NCBI GenBank assembly: GCA_021732485.1
Contig: JAKFUV010000011.1
Coordinates: forward strand, 1 to 37,903
Reading direction: 5' to 3'
DNA: 37,903 bases
DNA from: Hyphomicrobium sp.
GTDB lineage: Bacteria > Pseudomonadota > Alphaproteobacteria > Rhizobiales > Hyphomicrobiaceae
The translations under genes were made by a program, and so were the position numbers. Every line of letters starts with the position of its first letter. Within the stretch, counting starts at the first letter, position 1. This document shows positions 17,538 through 26,221 of the stretch, piece after piece. Under the pieces are notes generated by a model. That model was not told where the DNA came from, did not search any database, and saw only the letters and a program-made list of their open reading frames with translations.

Positions 17538-19451
17538 ATGTTGCACATCAACGATCTCACCTATCGCATCGAGGGCAAGATGATCCTCGACGCCGCGACA
17601 GCCGCCATTCCGCCGGGCCACAAGGTTGGATTGGTCGGCCGCAACGGCGCCGGCAAGACAACGCTGCTGCGCTTGCTCAAAGGTGAAATCACGCCCGATG
17701 ACGGCGCCGTCTCGACACCGCGCAACGCCCGCATCGGCCATGTCGCGCAGGAAGCCCCCGGTGGCGATGCCAGTCTGCTTGACTGGGTGCTCTCGGCCGA
17801 CACCGAACGCGCGAGTTTGCTTGACGAAGCCGAGTACGCGACCGATCCAAATCGCATCGCCGAAATTCAGCTTCGGCTGACCGATATCGACGCGCACTCA
17901 GCGCCGGCCCGCGCCGCGCAGATTTTATCCGGCCTCGGCTTTAATGAGGCCGCTCAACGCAGATCGTGTCGCGAATTTTCCGGCGGATGGCGCATGCGCG
18001 TCGCACTTGGTGCGATCCTGTTTCTCGAACCCGAAATTCTGCTGCTCGACGAACCGACCAACTATCTCGACCTCGAAGGCACGCTTTGGCTTGAGAGCCA
18101 TCTTAAATCCTATCCGCACACGGTACTGATCGTCAGCCATGACCGCGATCTGTTGAACCGCGCCGTCGGCAGCATCCTGCATCTCGATCGCGGCAAGCTC
18201 ACCGTCTACACGGGCGGCTATGACGACTTTGAGGAAACTCGGCGCGAGCGCCAGCGTCTCGAACTCAAACTGAAGAAGAAGCAAGACGAGCAACGCCGTC
18301 ACCTGCAAACTTTTATCGATCGCTTCAAAGCCAAGGCGAGCAAGGCGGCGCAGGCGCAAAGCCGGGTCAAGGCACTGGCGAAGATGCAACCGATCGCAGC
18401 GGCGATCGATGATCGCGTCATTCCGTTCAGTCTGCCAGACCCGAAAAAAATGCTCGCCAGTCCGCTGCTGCGGATCGAGAAGGCGAGTGTCGGCTATACG
18501 GCGGGCCAACCAATTTTGAGCAATCTCGATCTTCGGATCGATCACGATGACCGCATCGCGCTGCTCGGCCAGAATGGCAATGGCAAATCGACGTTTGCCA
18601 AACTCATCGCCGGGCGTCTCGCGCCGCTGACTGGCCACGTGTTTGGCGCGCAAAAGGTCGACGTCGGATACTTCGCGCAGCATCAGCTCGACGATCTCAA
18701 TCCGCAGCAAACACCCTACGACTACATGCTGCGCTATCTGCCGGACGCCACCGAAGCGCAGCGGCGCACCCGGCTCGGTACCTTCGGCTTCAGCGCCGAT
18801 AAAGCCGACACCAAGAGCAGTCTTCTATCGGGCGGAGAAAAGGCGCGCCTGCTTTTGGCACTGACGGCGTTCTATGGTCCGCATATCTTGATCCTCGACG
18901 AGCCGACGAACCATCTCGACGTCGATAGCCGTGAAGCGCTTATCCACGCGCTGATGGCGTTCAACGGTGCGGTTATTCTGATCAGCCACGATCGGCATTT
19001 GGTCGAAGCCACCGCCGACCGGCTTTGGATCGTGCGCAACGGAACGGTGCAAGACTATGACGGCGACATGGAGAGCTATCGCAGTGAGTTGCTGAGCGAA
19101 CGGGGGCCGAAGGGCCGGGAGAAATCACGCGAGCGTGACGACGGCGCGCCGTCCCAAAGCCGCACCGATCAACGCCGGCTCGCAGCCGGGCGGCGCCAAG
19201 AACTTGCGCCATTGAAAAAATCGATGCAAGCCGCCGAAGCCGCTGTTGAAAAGCTCAATCGCCAGATCGCGGCGCTCGACCTCGCACTCGCCGATCCGAA
19301 GCTTTACGCCACCAACCCCGCAAAGGCGCAGACCTTGGTGCAGGATCGCGGGCAATTGGCGAAAGCTCTCGCCAGTGCGGAAGACACGTGGCTCATGGCA
19401 ACCGACGCCTACGAGACGGCGACCGCGACGTCGCCCGAACTTTCCGCCTAA
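17538..19451 (+). CDS. ABC-F family ATPase, YheS-like
   Basis: A 637-residue soluble protein with two ABC domains and no membrane segment, the layout of ABC-F translation factors that act at the ribosomal E site. First domain: Walker A GRNGAGKT (34-41), signature FSGGW, Walker B LLLDEPTN. The P-site-tRNA-interaction linker is the charged stretch with HLQTFIDRFKAKASKAAQAQSR. Second domain: Walker A GQNGNGKS, signature LSGGEK, Walker B ILILDEPTN. A charged coiled-coil tail occupies about residues 540-637. FSGGWRMR, GYFAQHQL and equal length point to the YheS branch rather than EttA or Uup. A role in translation or ribosome rescue is inferred from the family. Confidence 0.93.
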   Translation: MLHINDLTYRIEGKMILDAATAAIPPGHKVGLVGRNGAGKTTLLRLLKGEITPDDGAVSTPRNARIGHVAQEAPGGDASLLDWVLSADTERASLLDEAEYATDPNRIAEIQLRLTDIDAHSAPARAAQILSGLGFNEAAQRRSCREFSGGWRMRVALGAILFLEPEILLLDEPTNYLDLEGTLWLESHLKSYPHTVLIVSHDRDLLNRAVGSILHLDRGKLTVYTGGYDDFEETRRERQRLELKLKKKQDEQRRHLQTFIDRFKAKASKAAQAQSRVKALAKMQPIAAAIDDRVIPFSLPDPKKMLASPLLRIEKASVGYTAGQPILSNLDLRIDHDDRIALLGQNGNGKSTFAKLIAGRLAPLTGHVFGAQKVDVGYFAQHQLDDLNPQQTPYDYMLRYLPDATEAQRRTRLGTFGFSADKADTKSSLLSGGEKARLLLALTAFYGPHILILDEPTNHLDVDSREALIHALMAFNGAVILISHDRHLVEATADRLWIVRNGTVQDYDGDMESYRSELLSERGPKGREKSRERDDGAPSQSRTDQRRLAAGRRQELAPLKKSMQAAEAAVEKLNRQIAALDLALADPKLYATNPAKAQTLVQDRGQLAKALASAEDTWLMATDAYETATATSPELSA

Positions 19452-19801
19452 ACTTTAGCCTCGAATAGAGAGAAACACTGTCTCCCGTGCCGAGGTGTCA
19501 TACACTCGCCGTATTGGATATGGTCCGGCGGGGAGCTGGTTGGATCGCAACATGCGGGGTGTGTTGCGTCCGGAGGTGAGGGCCGACTGGATCATTCTCG
19601 CCGGCTCCCCATACTGCCATCATTATGAAAATTCGCAGCGGCACGGTCGTTTTCGGCGGCAGCGTGTCGCCATTGCGCCACTGCCAATCTGCCTCAGCCT
19701 GGCGCGCCGGAACCTTGTCATCACCGAGAAGTTAATGCGGTGACGAACGGCAGCGATAATGCCAGTTCGCTTTGGTGCCTTTGGTGCAATGAGACCGTGC
19801 G
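19452..19801 (+). other. Non-coding stretch with strong potential RNA structure
   Basis: No convincing gene is seen. Positions 19530-19610 can fold into a 10-bp closing stem (19530-19539 with 19601-19610, one G-U pair). It encloses a 9-bp hairpin with one bulged base (19542-19551 with 19563-19571) and a possible second arm (19575-19580 with 19597-19602) that competes with the base of the outer stem. Small open frames running through it (for example 19495-19743) look accidental. A 35-codon frame starting at 19625 directly after the structure has no clear ribosome site. Confidence 0.4.
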
Positions 19802-20146
19802 ATGCTGAACATGAACATACGATCGATGAACACCCGACCGCAGCCTAATCTGGTCGCGAGACTTGCCGATGGCGACGTCGCTGAAACACTTACCCAATAT
19901 TTTGCCTATGTCGCAGTCGTGTGTGTCGCCATTGCTGGCGCGGTCGGTGCGATGGCGTTGTCTGCTCAAACGGCTCTCGTTTGGATCGATGGTGTCGCGC
20001 GGCCTGCACAAGCGATCGAACGCACGATGCCCGCTGCCTCACCTGACCAGCAGATGATTATCAGACCGACATCGGCGACGTTCGCGATGCTGCCCGCAAC
20101 GATTCCGATGCGCATGAAAAACGACGTTGTATCGTCGAATTATTGA
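19802..20146 (+). CDS. Hypothetical 114-residue protein with one membrane helix
   Basis: I do not recognise this protein. It has a polar, Asn/Arg-containing N-terminus, one clear hydrophobic segment (about residues 34-58, YFAYVAVVCVAIAGAVGAMALSA) and a Met-rich polar C-terminus. The N-terminal polar stretch followed by a single Gly/Ala/Val helix is loosely reminiscent of Flp-type pilins, but the Glu-Tyr processing site of Flp pilins is absent and the C-terminal half is too long. There is no good ribosome site, and an antisense frame is equally open. It converges on glyS. It may be a real small membrane protein or chance. Confidence 0.35.
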   Translation: MLNMNIRSMNTRPQPNLVARLADGDVAETLTQYFAYVAVVCVAIAGAVGAMALSAQTALVWIDGVARPAQAIERTMPAASPDQQMIIRPTSATFAMLPATIPMRMKNDVVSSNY

Positions 20147-20155
20147 TTGGCCATA

Positions 20156-22297
20156 TTAGCCGCCAATTTTTGAAAAGTCGGCGACGGTTTGCGTCGTGGC
20201 GCGGATTTCAGACAGTAGACGAAGACGGTTTTCACGCACTGCTGCGTCGTCTGCATTGACCAGAATTTTGTCAAAGAACGCATCGACCGGCGCGCGCAAT
20301 TCAGCGAGCGCGCGCATCGCACCAGTGAAATTTTCGACGTTAATGGCGGCGACGGTGTCCTGTTTGACGGCCTCAATCGCTGCCGCAAGCGCTGCCTCCT
20401 CCTTCTCTTTGAGCAGTTTGATGTTGTAGGCGCCGGCGTAGGATGTCTTATCTTTCTTTTCTTCAATGGCGAGGATGTTGGCCGCACGCTTGACACCCGC
20501 AAGCAGGTTCGCGCCATCATCCGATTTCAGCAGCGTGTCGAGCGCGTCGACGCGGCGCACGATGAGCGCCAGATCATCCTGGCCGTCGAGTGCGAACACT
20601 GCGTCGATCAGGTCGTGGCGCTTGCCTTGGTCGCGAAGGAAGACTTTGAGGCGATCGGCGCAGAAGGCGAGGAGATCGAGCACTCGAGTGTCTACCGTCT
20701 GCAACCCGAACGCAGCACCCACCCCCACGTCTGGCTCGACCTGATTTCTACTGCCTTCGAATGACGTCTTGAGTGTAGAGAAATGCTGCTGGATTTGAGG
20801 CACAAGCCGAACCCGTAAATCATTCTCCAGCACAATCCGGATGACGCCGAGCGCTGCACGCCGGAGCTGATAGGGATCACCCGAGCCCGTCGGCTTTTCG
20901 TTGATGGCCCAGAACCCGACCAGCGTATCGAGCTTATCGGCAAGCGCCACCGCGATCGCGACCGCGTCACCCTGATCAGCGCGCGGCACGATGTCGGTCG
21001 GGCCCTTCGGCTTATAGTGCAGCTCGATGGCCCGCGATATTTCCGGCTTCGTCCCAGCTTTTTCGGCGTAATAGCGGCCCATCAGGCCCTGCAATTCGGG
21101 AAACTCGCCGACCATGCCGGAGACGAGATCAGCCTTTGACAGCTGCGCCGCACGGCGCGCGTCTTCAGGGTCGGCGTCGACCGTGCCCGCAATCTGGAAC
21201 GCCAGTTCGGCGACCCGCTCGACGCGAGACTTCTGGCTGCCGAGCTTCTCATGAAACGTAATTCCGTCGAGGGCGATGGCCATCTCATCAAGCGGTTTTT
21301 TGAGGTCCAACTCCCAAAAAAACTTCGCGTCCGACAGCCGTGCCGCGATAACTTTTTCGTTGCCTGACGTGATCGCCCGGCCTGCATCCGTCGCGACAAG
21401 GTTCGACACCAGCAGAAATTTATTGGCGAGCTTTTTCGTTTTCGGATCACGCAACGAAAAGCACTTCTGATGCGTCTTCATCGACGTCATCAGTACTTCG
21501 CCCGGCACGTCGAGGAATTCAGCATCGAACGCACCGATCAAAACCACCGGCCATTCCGTGAGCCCGGCGTTCTCGGCCATCAGCGCCTCGTCCTCGACCA
21601 TTTCGAGCTTGGCGGATTTGGCGAGCGCGCGCGCCTGATCCCCAATGGATGCCATGCGGGCGATGGGATCGAGCAGCACATGATGGGCTTTGAGCTTGGT
21701 CTCGTAGTCGGCGAAGTTTTTGACGGCGAAGGTGTCGGGCCCGAGAAAGCGATGACCACGCGTCTCAGCGCCCGATGCGATGCCGGCGATCTCAAAAGCC
21801 ACGACCTTGCCGCCGAGCAGGCACAGCACCGATTGCAACGGCCGGACCCACTGAAACAGCGACGACCCGAGTCGCATCGATTTTGGCCAGGGAAATTTCG
21901 CTGCAACCTCCGTGACCGTCTCAGCAATGATCTCGGTCGCCGGCCGTCCGGCTTTGTCGATCTTAGCTAAATAAAAATCGCCCTTTTTCTCATCCTGGAC
22001 GATCGTTGCCTCGGCGAGTGAGGCCAATCCCGCCGACTTCAAAAAGCCCTTTACCGCCTGCTCGGGAGCGCCGACGCGAGGGCCCTTCTTTTCTTCCGAT
22101 ACGGCCGGCGATTGGGCTGCAACGCCGTCAATCACGAGCGTCAAGCGGCGTGGTGTCGAATAGCTCCGAGCCGATCCAACGTCCAAGCCCCGCGCTTTCA
22201 AACCGTCGACGACAAGCCGCGCCAGATCTTCCGCCGCGCGCACCTGCATGCGGGCCGGGATTTCTTCTGACAGTAATTCGAGCAGAAGTTCAGACAT
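20156..22297 (-). CDS. glyS: Glycyl-tRNA synthetase beta subunit
   Basis: The beta subunit of the bacterial alpha2beta2 glycyl-tRNA synthetase recognises tRNA-Gly and contributes to charging. The chain is 713 residues (E. coli 689). It opens with the family signature LLLELLSEEIPARMQ, has KLGSQKSRVERVAELA, the HD-like core around ALADKLDTLVGFW and PYQLRRAALGVIRI, and ends with the helical DALRD-like anticodon-binding domain, here with DAFFDKILVNADD. The partner glyQ is upstream, separated by a small membrane-protein gene. The start is the ATG at 22297; the upstream hairpin at 22347-22376 may influence its expression. Confidence 0.96.
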   Translation of the reverse strand: MSELLLELLSEEIPARMQVRAAEDLARLVVDGLKARGLDVGSARSYSTPRRLTLVIDGVAAQSPAVSEEKKGPRVGAPEQAVKGFLKSAGLASLAEATIVQDEKKGDFYLAKIDKAGRPATEIIAETVTEVAAKFPWPKSMRLGSSLFQWVRPLQSVLCLLGGKVVAFEIAGIASGAETRGHRFLGPDTFAVKNFADYETKLKAHHVLLDPIARMASIGDQARALAKSAKLEMVEDEALMAENAGLTEWPVVLIGAFDAEFLDVPGEVLMTSMKTHQKCFSLRDPKTKKLANKFLLVSNLVATDAGRAITSGNEKVIAARLSDAKFFWELDLKKPLDEMAIALDGITFHEKLGSQKSRVERVAELAFQIAGTVDADPEDARRAAQLSKADLVSGMVGEFPELQGLMGRYYAEKAGTKPEISRAIELHYKPKGPTDIVPRADQGDAVAIAVALADKLDTLVGFWAINEKPTGSGDPYQLRRAALGVIRIVLENDLRVRLVPQIQQHFSTLKTSFEGSRNQVEPDVGVGAAFGLQTVDTRVLDLLAFCADRLKVFLRDQGKRHDLIDAVFALDGQDDLALIVRRVDALDTLLKSDDGANLLAGVKRAANILAIEEKKDKTSYAGAYNIKLLKEKEEAALAAAIEAVKQDTVAAINVENFTGAMRALAELRAPVDAFFDKILVNADDAAVRENRLRLLSEIRATTQTVADFSKIGG

Positions 22298-22346
22298 GCT
22301 CCGGGCAACTCAATCGGGTTTAAAAAGAACGGACGCTGGATGGAAC

Positions 22347-22376
22347 GACCCCGCCGCGCCGAGGCGCAGCGGGGTC
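22347..22376 (-). promoter_or_regulatory. Intercistronic GC-rich hairpin before glyS
   Basis: A near-perfect stem: GACCCCGC pairs with GCGGGGTC, with an inner GCGCC/GGCGC arm and a 2-base loop, one mismatch between arms. It lies 25 bases after the stop of the small membrane-protein gene and 50 bases before the glyS start. On the transcribed (minus) strand it is not followed directly by a U run; a TTCTTTTT tract comes about 20 bases later. It is therefore more likely an mRNA-stability or processing element, or a weak attenuator, than a full terminator. Confidence 0.55.
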
Positions 22377-22400
22377 AATAACGTAGCACACGGCCGATGG

Positions 22401-22829
22401 TTATGGTGTTACCGGCGCCGGGGCTGGCTCGGTCGGCTGCGTTTCTTCACCTGAAGCTGGCGCTTCTGCCGGACTATCGATCGGCGCACCCGCTGGAGCC
22501 GCATCTTCTGGCGCGGGCGGCGGCTCATCCGGCACGGTCGCTGCCGGATCGGGCGGGGCTACGGCCGGCGATGGCGCAGGTTCCGGCGTCACCGCAGGCG
22601 GAGCTGGAACCGGAGATGTCGTCTCGACCACGGCGGGCACAGTCGGTTGACCCGTGAGCGTCGCGCCGATGTCGGAGATCGCCCCGGTCGCTGTCAGATA
22701 GCCGAGGCCGAGCAAGATCATCGCCACGACCATGCGGAAGACCGCCGCGTGCCGCCGCAGCATCAGATAAGCGGCCGCGAGCAACGGAATTCCCAATGCT
22801 GCAAGGCCAACCAAAATATTCTCACTCAT
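22401..22829 (-). CDS. Small membrane protein with Pro/Ala-rich tail, between glyQ and glyS
   Basis: A 142-residue protein with two hydrophobic helices (about residues 4-24 and 31-53) and a long low-complexity tail made mostly of Pro, Ala, Glu and Thr, probably periplasmic or cytoplasmic and disordered. I know no function for it. The start at 22829 is set by a perfect AAGGAGG (22836-22842), six bases before the ATG and inside the end of glyQ. Its ATG overlaps the glyQ stop as ATGA, so the two are translationally coupled. It therefore belongs to the glyQ-glyS operon. It may be a conserved structural passenger in alphaproteobacteria. Confidence 0.78.
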   Translation of the reverse strand: MSENILVGLAALGIPLLAAAYLMLRRHAAVFRMVVAMILLGLGYLTATGAISDIGATLTGQPTVPAVVETTSPVPAPPAVTPEPAPSPAVAPPDPAATVPDEPPPAPEDAAPAGAPIDSPAEAPASGEETQPTEPAPAPVTP

Positions 22830-23773
22830 GCCCGTCCTCCTTCGGTTCGTAACCATGCCGCGCAACAGGCTTTAGCCAACTCACGAACACGCAGAATAAA
22901 GCTTTGCCGCTCGGTCACAGAGATCACGCCGCGCGCATCGAGCAGATTGAAAACATGGCTGGCCTTGATGCATTGATCATAGGCGGGAAGCACCATCAGG
23001 TTCGTGTCGGCGGTTTCACCACTTTTCAGCAGCGCCTGGCATTCGGTCTCGGCATCTTTGAAGTGCTGGAGGAGCATGGCCGTATTGGCGTACTCGAAGT
23101 TATGCCGCGAATACTCACGTTCCGCCTGCAAAAACACATCGCCGTACGACAGCCGGCGGTCATCGCTGCGACCATTGAAGTTCAAATCGAACACGCGGTC
23201 GACGCCCTGCACGTACATGGCGAGACGTTCGAGACCGTAGGTGATTTCCGCCGACACCGGATTGCAGTCAATCCCGCCGACTTGCTGGAAATACGTGAAC
23301 TGCGACACTTCCATGCCGTTGCACCATACTTCCCAGCCAAGACCCCAAGCCCCAAGCGTCGGACTTTCCCAGTCGTCTTCGACGAAGCGGATGTCGTTGA
23401 TCGCCGTATCGATGCCGATGGCGTCGAGGCTTGCCAGATACAGCTCCTGCATGTTCGCCGGTGACGGCTTCATGATCACCTGGAACTGATAGTAATGCTG
23501 CATCCGGTTCGGGTTCTCACCGTACCGCCCATCTTTTGGACGCCGCGACGGCTGCACATACGCCGCCGACCAGGGCCTCGGACCGAGTGCACGCAATGTG
23601 GTGGCCGGATGGAACGTGCCGGCTCCAACTTCCATGTCGTAGGGCTGTAGGATGACGCAGCCCTGCGCACCCCAGAACTGCTGCAGCGTGAGGATAAGAT
23701 CCTGAAACGCCGTCTTGGGGCGAAGCGGCGGGAAACCGGATGATGAGGCTTGGGTCACCGTTGACGCCATCAT
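22826..23773 (-). CDS. glyQ: Glycyl-tRNA synthetase alpha subunit
   Basis: The catalytic subunit that forms glycyl-adenylate, class II fold. The chain is 315 residues (E. coli 303). Conserved stretches are [43 protein letters not shown] (given here by its start [10 protein letters not shown]), [32 protein letters not shown], and [21 protein letters not shown]. Two ATGs occur at the start (23773 and 23770), with no strong ribosome site. It is the first gene of glyQ-membrane protein-glyS and is divergent from the damaged dodecin gene. Confidence 0.97.
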   Translation of the reverse strand: MMASTVTQASSSGFPPLRPKTAFQDLILTLQQFWGAQGCVILQPYDMEVGAGTFHPATTLRALGPRPWSAAYVQPSRRPKDGRYGENPNRMQHYYQFQVIMKPSPANMQELYLASLDAIGIDTAINDIRFVEDDWESPTLGAWGLGWEVWCNGMEVSQFTYFQQVGGIDCNPVSAEITYGLERLAMYVQGVDRVFDLNFNGRSDDRRLSYGDVFLQAEREYSRHNFEYANTAMLLQHFKDAETECQALLKSGETADTNLMVLPAYDQCIKASHVFNLLDARGVISVTERQSFILRVRELAKACCAAWLRTEGGRA

Positions 23774-23933
23774 TCGTGCTCGCTGGAGTTTGAATTCGGC
23801 CGCACTATACGCGTTCGCCCCCCCTTGTCACGCACCCAGACACGCGATTTGCTGACGTTTGAAGCAGTCTCGCAGCATGCTGGCGATAACGATCCGGAAT
23901 AGCATGGGAAATATGTCTTCAGCGGAGGTCGTC

Positions 23934-24140
23934 ATGGCGGTCAATAAAGGCATCGAACTGATGTCGGAGTCGGACAAGAGTTGGGAAGACGCGGCGCAAT
24001 AAGCCGTTGCCAAAGCCTCGAAGTCGATCAAAGGCATTCGCTCAGAGTGGGTGCAAGACATGTCGGCGACTGTCGACGCGAAGGGCCGTCTCGAAACCTA
24101 TCGGGTGACGTGCAAGCTGTCCTGCGAGGTGAAGGGCTGA
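23934..24140 (+). pseudogene. Dodecin gene interrupted by an in-frame TAA
   Basis: Read through one stop, this frame gives a 68-codon dodecin. Before the stop it reads MAVNKGIELMSESDKSWEDA-AQ; after it, AVAKASKSIKGIRSEWVQDM, then a strand ending RVTCKLSCEVKG. The alignment to the family is complete from the start Met to the terminal strand, including the Trp that stacks on flavin (SEWVQ). Dodecins are dodecameric cytoplasmic stores for flavins or CoA. The stop at 24000-24002 (codon 23) replaces a residue in the helix, one base change away from a sense codon. GGAGG lies five bases before the ATG. No frameshift is needed, so this is a recent nonsense mutation, a sequencing error, or, less likely, read-through. 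Confidence 0.85.
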
Positions 24141-24193
24141 CGGCGTCCAACTCGCGCCCGGGACTTCGATCGCGACTGGCCGAGGGTGTACCG

Positions 24194-24418
24194 CTAAGCT
24201 GAGTCGCGCGGATGACTGCGTGGGCGATAGACGCCCGTCGCCTCATCCCATTCGAGGGCGCCAAGATCGCGCGTCGCCGAACGCGCTGCGGCTTCGCGAC
24301 GAATGCGTTCGGTTTCACTTCGGCTCGGTGTCTGTGCCTGCTCCATGAGCTTGGCGAAAAACTTGTAGCCGGCATAGCAACCGGCGCCTGCGATCGCGAA
24401 AAAAATTAATGGCGGCAT
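24194..24418 (-). CDS. Small membrane-anchored protein, 74 residues
   Basis: One hydrophobic helix at the N-terminus (about residues 3-18, PLIFFAIAGAGCYAGYKFF) is followed by a charged helical stretch rich in Glu/Arg (residues 22-48) and a short tail with LEWDEATGVYRP. The family is common in Hyphomicrobiales in my recollection but has no known function. GAGGG lies about ten bases before the ATG. It reads leftward after the S49 peptidase gene and converges with the damaged dodecin gene. Confidence 0.65.
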   Translation of the reverse strand: MPPLIFFAIAGAGCYAGYKFFAKLMEQAQTPSRSETERIRREAAARSATRDLGALEWDEATGVYRPRSHPRDSA

Positions 24419-24497
24419 GTTCGACGGCCCTCGCGCGGGGAGTGGTGGATGGCTAGCCGTTTGACAAAAACGGCCATTAGCGCGCGACCATCATGGA

Positions 24498-25331
24498 CTA
24501 AATTCCATAGCGGGACCAGAGCGCCCGCGTTTCGACTGCTGACACGATATCGTCAGCAATGGCTTGTCCGTTCCATCCGCCGCCGCTGGTCGCAGCAAAG
24601 CGCCGCGCCCGCCCGAGAAGTCCGGGACGCTCCGGTGCGACGACTTTCAGCAAAACCTTGTCGCCGTGCAATTCGCGCATTTTCGAGCGAACGTCGGCAA
24701 TACCGTCGATCAGCCCGAGTTCTTTGGCTTGCTGTCCAGCCCAGAACGCACCTGTAAAAAGTTCAGCGTCGGGCGCCTTCAGGCGACCGAGACGGCGCTC
24801 TTTGACGACACCGATGAACACGTCATGCACATCGCTTTGAAGGCGCTTTAAGCGTTCGATATCCTCGGGCTTTTCCGGCAAAAACGGATCGAGCGTGCTT
24901 TTGTTCAAGCCGGCGGTATAAACGCGCCGCTGAATGCCGAGCTTGTCGATCGCTTCGACGAACCCGAAGCTCGCCGAGATGACGCCGATGGACCCAACGA
25001 TCGAGGACGGATCGGCGTAAATTTCATCGCCAGCGACGGCCAGAAAATAACCGCCTGAGGCCGCGACGTCCTCGCAGAAGACATAGACCCGTTTTTTCTT
25101 TTCCTCCGCCAGTTGGCGAATACGCTTGAAGATCAGATTGGACTGGACCGGCGATCCACCCGGCGAGTTGATCAGAATGGCGACCGACGGTGTTTTGGCT
25201 AGATTGAAGGCTTTTTCAATCACACCGGCGTAGCTCGTAAGTGAGATGCCCGGGCGTAGAGGCGTCGCCATGCCGATCGGTCCCGTAAAGCGCAGAACAG
25301 GTACGATCGGATGACGGGTAAATGGCCACAT
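24498..25331 (-). CDS. S49 family serine peptidase (SppA/SohB-like)
   Basis: A 277-residue signal-peptide-peptidase-type protease. The ClpP-like fold is evident from VAILINSPGGS (50-60), the nucleophile Ser92 in AASGGYF, and the general-base Lys144 in GLNKSTLDPF, the Ser-Lys dyad of short bacterial SppA. There is no N-terminal membrane anchor; the chain begins with WPFTRHPIVPVLRFTGPIG, so it may be cytoplasmic or peripheral. Its family degrades remnant signal peptides and misfolded membrane proteins. GGAG lies ten bases before the ATG. It is followed by the small membrane protein gene about 80 bases on and preceded by the methyltransferase gene at a 107-base gap. Confidence 0.92.
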   Translation of the reverse strand: MWPFTRHPIVPVLRFTGPIGMATPLRPGISLTSYAGVIEKAFNLAKTPSVAILINSPGGSPVQSNLIFKRIRQLAEEKKKRVYVFCEDVAASGGYFLAVAGDEIYADPSSIVGSIGVISASFGFVEAIDKLGIQRRVYTAGLNKSTLDPFLPEKPEDIERLKRLQSDVHDVFIGVVKERRLGRLKAPDAELFTGAFWAGQQAKELGLIDGIADVRSKMRELHGDKVLLKVVAPERPGLLGRARRFAATSGGGWNGQAIADDIVSAVETRALWSRYGI

Positions 25332-25438
25332 TCAGTTGTTCTCCAAGTTTCGTACTGCAGGTGGTCACTTAGGCGAGCACTGCTGTCATGCAATGCGCCA
25401 GATCGCAACAGGGCCCGCTCCGCCCAGCGCAACCGCGT

Positions 25439-26221
25439 TCAGATCGGCAGCGTAGCGCCTGCGCGCAAAATAGCTTCGGCCTCGTCGGTAAAGGCATTGC
25501 CGTCGCCATGCATCACGAGACCATTGAGCAAAACCATCGGTGCACGGCTCGCTTTTTTTCCAGCCACGATGACCCGATGGGCGGCGGTTCCCTGGCGCGG
25601 ATGCAATGGCAAAATCGTCAGACCGCCGAAACGATTTTCAAAGGCTAACAAAATTCGCGGTAGGGCTTCGGCCTTGTGGATCATGACGGCGCGACCGCCC
25701 GGCGCGCACATGCGAGCCATGAAACGCACCCACGCATCGAGTTGGTTCGCCGGCATGGCATGCGATGCCGCCTTCAATCCGGCCGCCGATAGCGTGCCTG
25801 TGTGCGTGTCGTGATAAGGCGGGTTGGCGAGGACGGTCGCGAAGCGATCGGGCCGAAGCATGGCAGCTTCGGCTGCACCACCAAATGCGGTGATATCGGC
25901 CGCAACCACCGATGCTCTGTCGCCAAATCCGTTGGCATTGATGTTGCCTTCGGCGATGGCTGCCAGCGCCGGTTCGCGCTCAACCATGACAACCTGCGCC
26001 CCAGGGCATCGCCACGCGACACATAGCCCGACCGTGCCGACGCCGGCACCGCAATCGAGCACGCTGCCCTGCTCGTCAGGGGGTACGCAGGCCGCCAGCA
26101 TCACGGCATCGAGGCCGGCGCGGTAACCATTGATCGGCTGTCGTATGCGCACGCCACCACCGAGAAATACGTCGTCCGTTACCTCCGGTAGCCATGACGT
26201 TCCAGCGTTGGGTTCAACCAT
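25439..26221 (-). CDS. TrmN6-like N6-adenine methyltransferase
   Basis: A 260-residue class I SAM-dependent methyltransferase. Motif I is VLDCGAGVGTVGL (54-66), the acidic end of strand two is VMVEREP, and the catalytic NPPY (133-136) marks amino-group methylation of adenine. The N-terminal DDVFLGGGVRIRQPINGYRAGLDAV matches the TrmN6/YfiC family that modifies A37 of tRNA1(Val), although some relatives act on other RNA. Its start overlaps the DUF2007 gene by eight bases, so they are cotranscribed. Substrate assignment is by family only. Confidence 0.87.
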   Translation of the reverse strand: MVEPNAGTSWLPEVTDDVFLGGGVRIRQPINGYRAGLDAVMLAACVPPDEQGSVLDCGAGVGTVGLCVAWRCPGAQVVMVEREPALAAIAEGNINANGFGDRASVVAADITAFGGAAEAAMLRPDRFATVLANPPYHDTHTGTLSAAGLKAASHAMPANQLDAWVRFMARMCAPGGRAVMIHKAEALPRILLAFENRFGGLTILPLHPRQGTAAHRVIVAGKKASRAPMVLLNGLVMHGDGNAFTDEAEAILRAGATLPI

